From Marvania coccoides (lineage: Eukaryota; Chlorophyta; Trebouxiophyceae; Chlorellales; Chlorellaceae), in assembly GCA_963854735.1 (NCBI GenBank), contig OY978097.1, positions 2,294,001 to 2,358,000 on the forward strand: a stretch of 64,000 nucleotides of DNA. The letters are read 5' to 3'. The position numbers and the translations under genes are program-made. Every line of letters begins with the position of its first letter. Position 1 is the first letter of the stretch. Shown here in pieces: positions 22,801-33,715 of the stretch. Under the pieces are notes generated by a model. That model saw only the letters and a list, made by a program, of their open reading frames with translations. It searched no databases and had not been told where the DNA came from.

Positions 22801-24222
22801 CTGCTGCCTCCCCCCGCTGCCACGGTGTTGATGTCCAGCTGGGGTGCCTGGATGGTCACCCCAGCTGTCGTACTCTCAAACACGTGCTCATACTGCCCAG
22901 CGTACCGGGAAACATCGGTACTTGTACCACCCATGTCGAAACCAATCACCTGGCCAGGGGTGTGTCCGCCCCACCGCGTCGTCACCGCGTACCCCACGTA
23001 CCCACCCGCTGGGCCCGACAGCACAGCTTGGTGTCCAGAAAAGGCGTCCACGCCGGCCAGCCCGCCGTCCGACTGCATGAAGTACACGGGGACTCCGGCG
23101 AGGCCTGCGTCGAACCCTGCTTGGAAGGTTTGAATGTAGCGCATGATGTGGGGGGTGAGGTAGGCATCGGCAGCGGCAGTGAATCCTCGTGGCACCATTT
23201 TGACCATGGGCATCACTTTGGAAGAAAGTGAGATCTGGGTGAACCCCATTTTGGCAGCCAGGGCGCCGACTGCGGCCTCGTGGTCTGGGAAGATGGCGGC
23301 GTGCTTCAAAACCACGGCTATTGACTGAATGCCGGCAGCCAAAACTGCTTCTAAGTCGCGTCTGAGAGCGGTGAGATCAGGTGCGACGCGGATTTCGATA
23401 GCTTCGCCTGTGGTGGCGGTGGCCAGGCGGCTGCGGCCATGGAGGGGGTGGGAAGCGGCGTCGGCAGCGGGGGAGCGTCCGGCACGCCTGCATGGCGCAA
23501 ATAGCGAATTTAATATGAATAAAAGTACTCGTTTTTTTTTTAATATTATAGAGTAGAACCGCATATGTTGTAGTTGTTCAAACTGGCTGAATGCTTGGCT
23601 TACGTTGACGGCATTTCTCCCAGCGGAAGCACCACTTGCTCATTGACTTCCACCACCATTTCGTACAGCACGTCTGGGGACTTGATCTCCAGGTCGAAGA
23701 TATTGGGGCGCGACTGGTTACCGATGTGCAGCAGATCACGAAAGCCCTTGGTAACTACGAGGGCGGTGCGCTCGCCTTGCCGCTCCAACAACGCATTGGT
23801 GGCCACCTGCACCAAAATTACTGGGGAAACAGTCAGAATATGGAATCTCCACGCTGTGAAATGTTTAGGTAGCCAGCAAAACTCGCCGTGGTGCCCATTC
23901 GAATGGAGGCAATTTTCGACGTGTTGAGCGGTCGGTCCCTGGGGTGCGCCACCCCCGCGTGCTGCTCCAGCACCCGACGAATGCCCTCCCTGGGTGCATC
24001 AGGGTAGTTGCTTGGGTCCACAGACAGCAGTTTCAGCACCGTCTGCTGAGTGATCCCACGTTCGTCACTGAATTCAGCGTAGACGTCCGTGAACCTGCGC
24101 GCATTTACAGTTTCCAGGGTTCCATTCACTAAATGGACCAATATCATATACTAGAATGTTGAATTTTCCCTAAAAACTCACGTGCCCCCGCGATCGATCG
24201 AAAATTTGAAATTGTGAGCCAT
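19823..24222 (-). CDS. OXP1: 5-oxoprolinase (ATP-hydrolysing), HyuA-HyuB fusion
   Basis: Opens 5-oxo-L-proline to glutamate with ATP, recycling glutathione breakdown products in the cytosol. Five exons: 24182-24222, 23887-24094, 23604-23806, 22141-23487, 19823-22007 (1327 aa; eukaryotic members are about 1290). The start gives [21 protein letters not shown], the N-terminal nucleotide-binding signature. HyuA landmarks follow: [59 protein letters not shown] and [14 protein letters not shown]. The HyuB half starts near residue 760 with [13 protein letters not shown] and contains [27 protein letters not shown] and the Gly-rich closing TPGGGGYG. Intron 2 (23807-23886) starts with GC (gcgagt); only that donor gives the conserved [12 protein letters not shown]. 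Exon 4 ends and exon 5 begins inside one Arg codon. No targeting peptide is evident. Confidence 0.95.
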
Positions 24223-25032
24223 TGAATGGCTGTTCAACAATTGATTATCACCAATTAATTTATAAATTAAAAATAAATTGTATGTGGTTCTGATGAAGAT
24301 GAAAAAAAGAGCTGTTTTTTTTTAAATAATTACTAAATTTATTCTCTTTCAATTTTTTCTGTCGTTGTTGGCTTTGGAGCTGCATTATTCATATTTACAG
24401 GCGCACAAAACATATACCTGATTAATAGGCCTCCCAGATGCAGCCAAACATAATGTTTTCAGAATGTCTGGGCAGGAATTCACAGATCAAATTCGAAAGA
24501 CTTGCTTGCGATAACGAGTCTTTCTGAGTACTACTGCATTGGAGTTCAGTATAATTTAATAATAATAATAATGTGAATTTCCAATTATTTGAGTGAGTTT
24601 AATGCCAGCACCCTTCATTCCCAATTCCCATTCAAGGATTGTGTACATTTCTTCTTTATCCATCGTATGCATATTATAAATTACAAGTCATGCTACATCA
24701 TTATAAGAGGGGGAAAGGCGGGAATAACAATATACTGTTTAGATTGGATTGGATTGGATTGGATTGGAGCTCGCTCACGGCCGACGCTCATCCATACCTG
24801 CCATTTCATCAATGGACGTAACACTATCAGCGTGAGAGAGTAAATAGCATGCTCATTATTCCATGCAAAGTGAAAGAATATTTCTGGAGCCAATGTCTGC
24901 GCCTGCAAACTATTACTTTTCTTCCACCGCCCATTAATATTTTCCTCAAACATGCAATTCAGAACCGCATAGAACAAGCACCATTTAATCAGAATAATCC
25001 ATAGCCTTGCCAACGGACCGTTTCTTCATACA
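24223..25032. other. Spacer with (ATTGG)n repeat
   Basis: AT-rich region upstream of 5-oxoprolinase and downstream of the sirtuin gene. It holds five ATTGG units at 24743-24767 and no convincing coding frame. Confidence 0.55.
24743..24767 (+). repeat. (ATTGG)5 tandem repeat
   Basis: Five perfect pentamer units in a spacer. Too short and of the wrong sequence for a telomere tract. Confidence 0.9.
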
Positions 25033-26590
25033 TTATGCAACGCCGACTTTTCCCCCTTTCACTCCACTGTTATTGGACGCCGCCCACGCTGCCGCCACCG
25101 CCTCCAGCTCCTCCTCCCACCCCAGCAGCCTGCACAGCTCCCGCACCCCTTCGTCGCAGTCCCCTTCGTACAGCGCGTCTCGACGATTTCCTTCATCAAA
25201 CCAGAAACCTTTACGGTATCCCATATTACGCAGCACGGGATCCGCTTCTCCCACTCGCTCTCTATTGATCAACAGCCGCGGGGTGTCCTCCCCCACCCTG
25301 TCTATCAACGACGCAAACGGCTGCACCACCAGGGATGTCCCGGCAACGATCAGCAGATCCGCCTGCGGAAGGTCCTCAGACAGCCCCGCCCAGAACCGCT
25401 GCGGCAAGCTCTCCCCGAAAAACACAATATCCGGCTTCACCAGCCCGCCGCACCCCCTGCCTTCTTTTCCTTGCGTACAGTAGCACGGGTCTTGAGAAAA
25501 CAGGGCGTCCCTGACTGCCTCCACCGAGTGAGGGGCTTTGCAGTTAATGCAGCTGGCGGAGTCGAAGTTGCCGTGCGCCGCGATGATAGCCTCCCTCGGC
25601 AGCCCCGCCAGACGCTCCAGGCTGTCGATATTTTGGGTGTAACACCGCAGGAGCTGCCCCTTGTCGTGCAGCAGCTTCATGAAGTGGTGGGTCAGCGTGG
25701 GGGCGTAGGACCCCGGGAACAGCTCCTTGGCCAGCAGGAAGAAGGGCCTGGGGTTCTTCTTGAAGAATTCGATCTCAAACACCGCCTGAAAAAGAAAACG
25801 CCGAGGGAGAAGAGAACATAGTTTTTTTTTCATATGTATAAATTGGTATCGCTGAATGATAATTACATCGGTGTTTTCAATAAACAAACACCCCCCCGCA
25901 CCCACTACCTGAGGGTGCGGCAGGCCGTAGTCTTCCAGCCTGCTGTAGAGCCCCGTCCCAGGCGAACGAAAGTCGGGGATGCCTGCGTTAACGCTGATGC
26001 CTGCGCCGCACATGAATACGATACGCTTGCACTCCCCAGAGGCGATGAGCTGGGCGACGCCGTCCAAGTCGAAAGAGGAGAGGCGGCGCAGGGCGGGGGG
26101 CGCGGGGGCAGGGGCGGTGTCATTGAGGTTCATGATTTCTTGGAGCCTGCTCAGCACTTCGCTGTAGTCGCCGTCCTGTGGGAAGATGAACATACACTAG
26201 TCAGATTATTAACACGTTTCGAAGATGTACGGTTGAGGTTGTACTTACGCTCTCAGAGCTGGAGGCATACCCGCCATTCTCTTCATTGGACTCCCTGCCA
26301 TCGCTCGAGGTGGAGGAGGGCGGCAGAGGCTCTGTAATAGCTGGATTCTCAGTCTCATTTGAAGTCTCAAGGTTTGATGCTGGCTCCACTGGCTCCGCAG
26401 CAGGTGCACCGCTCTCATTGTCCTTATTATCTGCAGCACGTGACGGGTTGGTTACGAAACCAACGAAAGGCAACGAAAGTTGATTATATGCATTAAATTA
26501 TATATATTAACCCGCGCACGCAGCGGAGCAGGAGCGCGGGTTAATCTACTAGTATATATATTTATTTATTTAATGCTCACCAGTCGGCAT
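25033..26590 (-). CDS. Class I (SIRT2-type) sirtuin, NAD-dependent protein deacylase
   Basis: Removes acyl groups from lysines using NAD. Four exons: 26581-26590 (ten bases), 26249-26430, 25909-26175, 25033-25785 (403 aa). The first exon supplies MPT plus one base. Residues 4-65 form a disordered Ser/Glu/Pro-rich leader. The catalytic core shows CGAGISVNAGIPDFRSPGTGLY (Gly-rich NAD loop), PFFLLAKELFPG, CYTQNIDSLERLAG, the catalytic His in AAHGNF, a Zn ribbon with CINC and later Cys residues, then KPDIVFFGESLP and VAGTSLVVQPFASL. This order is class I, closest in pattern to SIRT2/Hst2. The Zn-ribbon second pair (CYC...GCGG) is unusually spaced. No organelle presequence, so cytosol or nucleus. 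Divergent from the DDM1 gene. Confidence 0.93.
26506..26545. repeat. 12-bp perfect inverted repeat in sirtuin intron 1
   Basis: Arms at 26506-26517 (attaacccgcgc) and 26534-26545 (its reverse complement) flank a 16-base loop. The hairpin is GC-rich at its core and embedded in TA-rich flanks. Possible roles: an RNA hairpin inside the first intron, or a remnant of a small inverted-repeat element. Confidence 0.7.
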
Positions 26591-26880
26591 GATTGAGGCT
26601 TCGCTCGCTGGGGTGTTGAGATGCTAGACGCCTTGAGACCTTGCGAGTTTAGTAGCAAAAAAGCTGCGAAAGAGTCTTTGGGCACAAAAAAGAAGAAGAA
26701 AGAGTTTAATAATGGTTTTTAAATTTTTGCCTGGCCCTTTTTCTGAGAACTGTAACAAAATGCAATAACCAACACTCACACAAAATTTAATTAGAAAAGC
26801 GCGTCGCCGCCCTTCTGGAAACGAATTAAACGTGGCCTAACAACAATACTTGGCGCTTGTCCAACAGCAATAAAGGGGCA
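26591..26880. promoter_or_regulatory. 290-bp divergent promoter between sirtuin and DDM1
   Basis: The start codons of the two chromatin genes face away across this interval, which must contain both promoters. Nothing recognisable as a TATA box was found. Confidence 0.45.
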
Positions 26881-29350
26881 ATGAGCCGGGTGAGTTGGCT
26901 TGGTTCATATATACATATGGGAGATTCGAGTTCCTGGGCCAACATGCGCACCTAGACACCTCGTCTTTGCTTTTTTCAAATCTTGAGAGTTGATTGCGCG
27001 GGTGGAGGGTTTCTGCGCTCCAGTCCCCCATTTCACTCTTCAGATTGCATGTTCATACCATTTCAACCAAGATGTGGGCCACATTGCAGTCCAATAGGCC
27101 AACTTTTTTCACCTCTGGTTCGTTTTATTTTTGTGGTGGTTGCAGGACACAGAGAAGCCCAGCCCCTCGGGCCCAGCGCCGGTGGCCAACGGCGCCGACC
27201 CCGCGCCCAGCAGCCCTCCCCCTCAGCCTGGCCACCCTCGCGAGCACCCCGCCACCGAGTCCTGCGGCCTTGTGTCCAACGAGTCCCTGCAAGAGGGCGA
27301 ACTGGAGGCCTTCTTCGCGCCCGAAAAGGTGGCCGAAGAGGAGGAGCGGCTGCGGCTGGAGCGGGAGGCCGCGGAGGCTGCTGCTGCCGCCGCGCAGCCC
27401 GACCCCCCGGTTGAGGCGGTTCTGGAGGATAAGAAATTCGACCAGCTGGACCGGCTGCTCAACCAGAGCCAGATGTACACCCAGTTCCTGGTGGAGCAGA
27501 TGGCGGCGGCCGAGGAGCGCACGGAGAAGAAGGAGGATGACTCTCCGGGCGGCAAGGGCGGCAAGCGCAAGAGCCGCGGCGGCGTCGCCCCGAAGACCAA
27601 GAAGCACCGCGGCGAGGCCCCTCCCGAGGCCTCCGCGGAGCTCTGCCCGGGGCTGACGGCCAATCTGCGTGACTACCAGCTCAAGGGGGTCAAGTGGCTG
27701 GTTTCGCTGTACCAGAACGGCCTCAACGGCATTCTGGCCGACCAGATGGGTCTGGGAAAAACCGTGCAGACTATCGGGTTCCTGTGCCACCTGCGCGCCA
27801 AGAATATCTGGGGGCCCTACATGGTGCTGGGCCCGCTGTCCACGCTGCCCAACTGGGTGGCTGAGTTTCAGCGGTGGGCGCCCGACTTCCCGGTCATCTT
27901 ATACCACGGCTCAAAAGAGGAGCGCGCGGAGATGCAGCGCAGCCGGCTGCCCACCAAGAACTACAGCAACAAGGACTTCCCGGTGGTGGTGACCTCGTAC
28001 GAGATCGCCATCGCGGACATCAAGTTTTTGCAAAAGTTCAACTGGAAGTACGTTGTGGTGGACGAGGGGCACCGCCTGAAGAACATGAACTGCAAGCTCA
28101 TTCGGGAGCTACGCACGCTCAAGTGCGATAATAAGCTGCTGCTGACGGGCACCCCGCTGCAGAACAACCTCACCGAGCTGTGGTCGCTTCTCAACTTCCT
28201 GCTGCCCGACGTGTTTTCGTCGCTGGAGAACTTTGAGTCGTGGTTTGACTTCGCGTCGTCGGTGGGGCAGGAGGGCGCCGACGAGGCCATCGTGGCGCAC
28301 GAGCAGCGCTCCAAGGTGGTGTCCAAGCTGCACGCCATCCTGAAGCCGTTTCTGCTGCGCCGCATCAAGTCCGACGTGGAGACGTCGCTGCCGGGCAAGA
28401 TGGAGATCATTCTGTACGCCCATATGAGCGAAAAGCAGCGCACCATCAACCAGCAGCTGCGTGACAAGACGCTGTCCGCGGCCATGGCCAAGAGCAAGGC
28501 GCAGGGCGGCGGCGGCGCCTCCATGACCTCGCTCAACAACATGCTCATGCAGATGCGCAAGAACTGCAACCACCCCGACCTCATCACCGCGCCCTTCGAG
28601 GGCTCCCCCTGCTACCCCCCCGCCGCCCAGATGGTGGCCGACTGCGGCAAAATGGCGCTGATGAAGCGCATCCTGGACCGCCTGTTCAAAGAGGACCACA
28701 AGGTGCTGATCTTCTCGCAGATGACGGCCATGCTGGACATCATGGACGCCTACTTTGACGAGAATGGCGTGGTGGCGCTGCGCATCGACGGCACCGTGAG
28801 CTGGCAGGACCGCCAGGCGAGGATGGCTCGGTTCAACACCGATCCCGAGGCCAAGGTGTTCCTGCTGTCCACGCGCGCGGGTGGACTGGGGATCAACCTC
28901 ACCGCCGCCGACACTTGCATTATCTACGACAGCGACTGGAACCCCCACCAGGACCTGCAGGCAATGGACCGCTGCCACCGCATCGGGCAGACAAAGCCCG
29001 TGCTGGTGCTGCGGTTGGCCACCGCGCAGAGCGTGGAGGGCAAGATGCTGCGGCGCGCCAACTCCAAGCTGATGCTGGAGAAGTTGGTGATAAAAAAGGG
29101 GGCGTTCCTGGACGTGGACGCCAAGAAGTCAACGTCACTCAGCGCCGACGAGCTGCTGGACGTGCTGAAGGCGGATGTGTCCAAGGACGACGTGCCCCAG
29201 AGCGCGGTGGTGGATGAAGCGATGCTGGGCAGGATTCTGGACCGCGGCCACCTGGCCAAGGGCGCTGTGCTGCCCTACCCAGAGAGCGGCCCAGGGTACG
29301 AAGTGGTGCAGCAGCTTGAGGGCAGCGGGCTGCTGCAGGGGGTGGAGTGA
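26881..29350 (+). CDS. DDM1: SNF2-family chromatin remodeller, DDM1/HELLS (LSH) type
   Basis: ATP-driven nucleosome remodeller needed for DNA methylation and silencing in plants and animals. Two exons: a nine-base exon (26881-26889, Met-Ser-Arg) and 27146-29350 (737 aa). A disordered acidic/Ala-rich leader is followed by the coiled Glu/Ala region and FDQLDRLLNQSQMYTQFL, the segment before the ATPase that typifies LSH. The helicase core is complete: RDYQLKGVKWLVSLYQNGLNGILADQMGLGKT (Walker A), VVVDEGHRLKN (DEGH), LLTGTPLQNNLTELWSLLNFLLPDVF, LRKNCNHPDL-like RKNCNHPDL, DNKLLL, LSTRAGGLGINLTAADTCIIYDSDWNP and MDRCHRIGQ. No chromo-, bromo- or SANT/SLIDE domains, so not CHD or ISWI. Divergent from the sirtuin gene. 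Confidence 0.93.
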
Positions 29351-30256
29351 GTGGTGGATGGATTTTTGGCAGATGTTATAGAGGAAACATGGTGGAGAAA
29401 TGGAATGATGGAGGAAGAAGAAAAAAAAATTCTTGACAAACAGCGGAAAAAATTCATTAAAACACACATTATATAAATAAAATCGCGAGGTGCCCGCTTT
29501 TCTCGTGCGTGCTCCCTTCATCATTCAATTTAAATACCAGTGACATAACAACCAAGTACAGCTGTATTCTCTTTGACTCTTTTTTCTGATTTAATTCATG
29601 GCCGGCTTTGTAAAGCTTCGAGACTCTTGCGAGGGGCTTTGAAGGCAGTTGAAGGCCGCACACGTTGCAGCGCTCAAACAAGCTATTCACCATTTAGCCT
29701 TCCCAAGAGCAGATTTCCTAGTCTTCTCATTCCCAGCTTAGTTCATTCAAATGCCCGATAAGCACCGAGGATACTTAGTGCGGGAAATCTGGGACGGCGC
29801 TTTGTGTTCAATTCCCGCCCATGACCAGGACACTGACACCGCCGTCAGCTAGACCTCAATTCAGGAAGCCTTCGCGGATATTTCGGTGGTTAGTTTATTA
29901 TTGCAGTTTTGGTAGGTTTGAATGGTAGGTTTGAAGAAAGGGGTCGGCTTCTTCAGGAAAGAGGCAGTTTGAATTTGACTGGGCGTCACCCAACGAGCCT
30001 GCTGACTTTTCTTCACATCGCGCCAAATAAATAAGCACCAATAAAAAATTTTATTGCTTTCGGAGGGCGACAGCGCTGATATTTGCCGGTGCCTGGCCAT
30101 TAGATTAGATCGTGTTCGTCCGACCCCTCTCGTCCCAAACAACCAAAACACTTGGTTTTGGTACATATATTCTCAAGACGTTGAATAAATTTCATTGCAC
30201 ACCTGGTTTCATGAAATTTGGCAACTGGCAGACTGAATAAATTTCGAAACTTGCCA
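29351..30256. other. Spacer
   Basis: 3' UTR of DDM1 with AATAAA at 29476-29481, then about 750 bases without a credible gene. A 25-base segment at 29751-29775 recurs at 41949-41973 (see findings). Confidence 0.5.
29476..29481 (+). terminator. AATAAA polyadenylation signal of DDM1
   Basis: AATAAA about 125 bases after the DDM1 stop codon. Confidence 0.45.
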
Positions 30257-32926
30257 ATGAGACAACTTTTGCTGCTGGCTGCCCTCGTCAGCTTGGCTTC
30301 AGCCGGCACATATGACGTCGCGTTTCCAGGCTGGTCAAACTCATACACCCAGGTGAGTATTGCAGGAAACTGTTCACATAAAACTCTGAAATTCGAAATC
30401 TTGTGCGACCTTTACCATCGAGGACTTTAGTATTCGAATCCAATATGTCTCCATATCTCCAGGTGCAATTGGGCGTGGGCATGGGCAACGCTCGGGTGGG
30501 CACAAACTGGATCAACTGGATGTCGGAGTACCTCCGCCCTTCGGCAGCCCGCATGTTCATCACATCGATCCAAAACTGGAAGGGCATGATGAATAGCAGG
30601 CTCGGACGCTACGCCAAATCTTTCAGCGGCGCGGCGGTGGACTCCCGAGCCTCATGGGAAGCCGCTGTTGCGGAGCTGCGCCAGGCGTCGTCTCGGCCTG
30701 GCCAACCCAACTACAAAGACTGGCTCCGGAGTGACACCAGCATTCGCTGGAGCCAGTACCTGGACACGCTCACCGCGAATGCATCTGGGGCAAACTCGCC
30801 GGTCCTCCGCTGCTCCGGCAACCCGACCGAAAACATTCCAGAGCTGCGCCGCGCTGGGATCCACGTGCTGGCTGTCTGGTAAGCCGATAGCTTTATTTTT
30901 AGTTTTTTAGGAAGTATTTGAATATCTGTTGGATATAGGGCATTAATGAATTCCATGTATTTTTGCAGGCATGTCAAATGCAAGAATCTCCCTTTGTCTA
31001 CCACTGACCGGAATCTACCCGCCTATTGGGCAGAGCGGTGGGAACTCTACCGCTGGTTTTATTTGGGCGGACGCTTCCTGGCTGAGAGCGACGTTGAAGA
31101 TATCGAGCTGTGAGTAATTATTTTTCACGTGGCATTTATTCCATATGGCCAGCTTACCCTGAAGATGACTAAGCTCACACGTGGCATCGAAAACCTCCTG
31201 AAAAACCGCATCTCAGCTTATTGCTCTGCTTTCAACAATTTTCTCTAGGTACAATGAACCGAACCTCGATGCTGCCTGCCTCACCGCTGACAAATGGATA
31301 GACGAGGCTCGCATTCGCAGCGTGGCTCTGCAGCAATCCTACGAGGACCACAGCTCGTGGTCTGGAAAGCGCATCGTGCCCAACCTGATTGGGCCCCCCA
31401 TGAGCGCCCCTCGCTACGACCCTGGCACCATTGCAACTGCATGGGGGCGGCTGGCGGTGCAAGACGTCCACACCAAATTCCCTGGGCTGCAAAATGATGC
31501 GCTCTGGTGGAACTTCAAATCCTACAGCTACCACCAGTACAATTCGCCTGGGTTTGGAATGAAGTCAGCTTACGAAAAGGTGGGGAATAGGAAAAGAAAC
31601 AACGCCTTTTACTGAATGAATTTGCAAATAGTCGGTTTGTAATGGTTGTATGAATCTTTCTTCTTCTTATTCTTAATTAAACAGGTGGCTCCTGCTCTGA
31701 ACGCTGATGTTTCGATGCCCATTCGCATCACTGAGCACAACTGCTTTACCGGCGGCGAGGCAACAAAAGTGTCCATTAGGGATAAGATTGACGCCATGGA
31801 CACCGCCAAGACGGCAGCATGCCTAGCAGGCCAAGTGATTTCCATGGCGGGTCGCGCTCAGTATACCTACGTGCACAAATTCTCTCAAGCTCCCATCGGG
31901 AACGGCTTGCTGTGGGGAGACACCGGGGAGGACCTGACGCAGTCGACAGCCTGCAACATTGGCGGTTCCACAAAGTCTGGGGAAGCGTACCGCCTGCTCC
32001 TTCGCAGGGTGCCTGGGCGCAAGCGCATCTTGAACTACACCTTCACCCCACCCATTCTGAAGTCCTCCCCCATTTACCTGCTTCCTATCAGCGACAAAAT
32101 GGCCTACTACTTCTACGTCTCCAACACCGCCCTGACCGAAAGTCATATCGTCACCCTGCAGTTGGGCACGCGGGCAGCGACGGGAGCGCCTGTGATTATC
32201 AGCGCGGTCACCGACAGCCACCACGGAGAGGTGCACTCCTTCCAGGCCGTGCCCAGCACCAAGGCCGTTAAGCTGACAGCGCCGGCGAATTCTTTCTTCA
32301 TGGTGATGGTGCCTAAGGTAGCGGTGCTTTCAGTGCAGCTCCCAGCCACTGGGGACGCCACCGTCACTAGCGGCAGTGCTGCAAATGCCGGCGCAGCCAC
32401 CACGCTGACAGTGAAGACCTCTTCTGATGGCACCTCGTCGTCGGCAGCGTTCGTGAAGTTTTCAGTCGGCAGCATTGTCAGGTCGAAAATTGTGTCGGCC
32501 GTGCTGCAGGTCTCTCAAACCAGGAATACACGAGCGCTGGGTGACCCTGAGATCCTCACTATCTTTGGCACCTCTGATCTTTGGAATGAAACAGAGCTGA
32601 CGTGGGCATCTGCTCCAGGGCTGCTGACCCCCCCTGCCGCTGGCGTGAAGAGCATCTGTGACAATTTTATCGACCACAAGTCGTCAAAAATTGTGGGACA
32701 CGTCACCGTGGGCACTACCCGCAACCCTGTGGCTGTCGATGTCACTGACTATCTGCGACAGGGCGGAGCGCCGTCGTTCATGTTTGCGCGGATGTTCCGC
32801 TTCAACGGCAGGGTGCTTTCTACCACGGTGACTTTGCCAGCGGACAAGATGGGTCCTGCCGTCAGCTTCTCTTCGCGCGAGGCCGGCGCCACTGGCCCCA
32901 TGCTTCGCATTGCATACGCGCAGTGA
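30257..32926 (+). CDS. Secreted retaining glycoside hydrolase (clan GH-A-like) with C-terminal CBM96/DNRLRE-like domain
   Basis: Secreted enzyme, probably on a cell-wall or marine polysaccharide. Five exons: 30257-30352, 30463-30878, 30969-31109, 31249-31579, 31685-32926 (741 aa). A classic signal peptide (MRQLLLLAALVSLASA) opens the protein. The TIM-barrel-like part has the acid/base motif LYNEPNL (E221) and, 124 residues on, RITEHN, whose Glu (E345) suits the nucleophile of clan GH-A. A Trp-rich segment (DALWWNFKSYSYHQYNSPGFG) lies between. The last 180 residues (about 560-741) look like the DNRLRE/CBM96 beta-sandwich: AAFVKFSVGS, VSAVLQV, LWNETELTWASAPG and VAVDVTDYLRQG. Family number and substrate (agar-, alginate- or mannan-like) are not resolved. 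Confidence 0.8.
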
Positions 32927-33715
32927 TAGAATTTTTGTGATTGCACCGTGCTCCTAATAATCAGCCATCTGCTTTCTCTTATATACATTTTTAAATAATT
33001 TTTATTACAAATGTTTTCTCTTATTTCTTCTCTCTTATTGTAGTCGTTTAATATTGATTAAAAATTAAAAAAAAAATTAATTAATTAGCTGCATGCATGC
33101 ATCCATATGGCATAGAATACTCGACCTCATTTCTTTAAACATCAATTGATTCATTATTATTAGACCCGATGAAATATTCGACAATTAGTGCAGCATGGAA
33201 ATTGAGGGCTTCAAGCGAATGCCACTGCAGAGTGCCCGAAGGTATCCTGCCGCGCTCCTCCGAAGCGCTGCGGATTAAAATCCAGCAAAGCGGCCGCAAC
33301 CAATATCAGGGCGCTTTTCTCTTCTCGTCTCGAACAGCATTGCGTGTTTACGAATTTTGTGCTTCTTGACGGCCGTCGCATCCCATCTCAGCCGACTCGG
33401 GGAATAAGACAGGAAATATTAGAAAATGCCATATATTTCCGGCGTCAAGTATTAAAAAACTCGACTGTTAGTGATTTCTCACTTTGCCAGCTCTTTTGCT
33501 GAATCATAAATCTAAGCTTTTATAGCCAACGCTAGCAGCTATGCATTGCAGGGCTAATGAGAATCCATTTCCGGCATTCCAGATAGAATTAAATCAATAG
33601 TTTTAGGTTGAAAATAAGAAAAACGTGTCAAAATTGCTAGGACGAGTGCCGTCATGCAATGCTTGCCAATGAAAGAAAAAAAACTCAAAAGAAAAAACGG
33701 GGATGGTAGTGTTTA
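32927..33715. other. Spacer, convergent 3' ends
   Basis: AT-rich downstream regions of the glycoside hydrolase and the minus-strand glycosyltransferase. A short plus-strand open frame at 33169-33369 has no domain. No gene supported. Confidence 0.5.

Noticed and set aside
24743..24767. Interstitial telomere repeat
   Set aside because: The unit is ATTGG, only five copies, unlike plant or algal telomeres.
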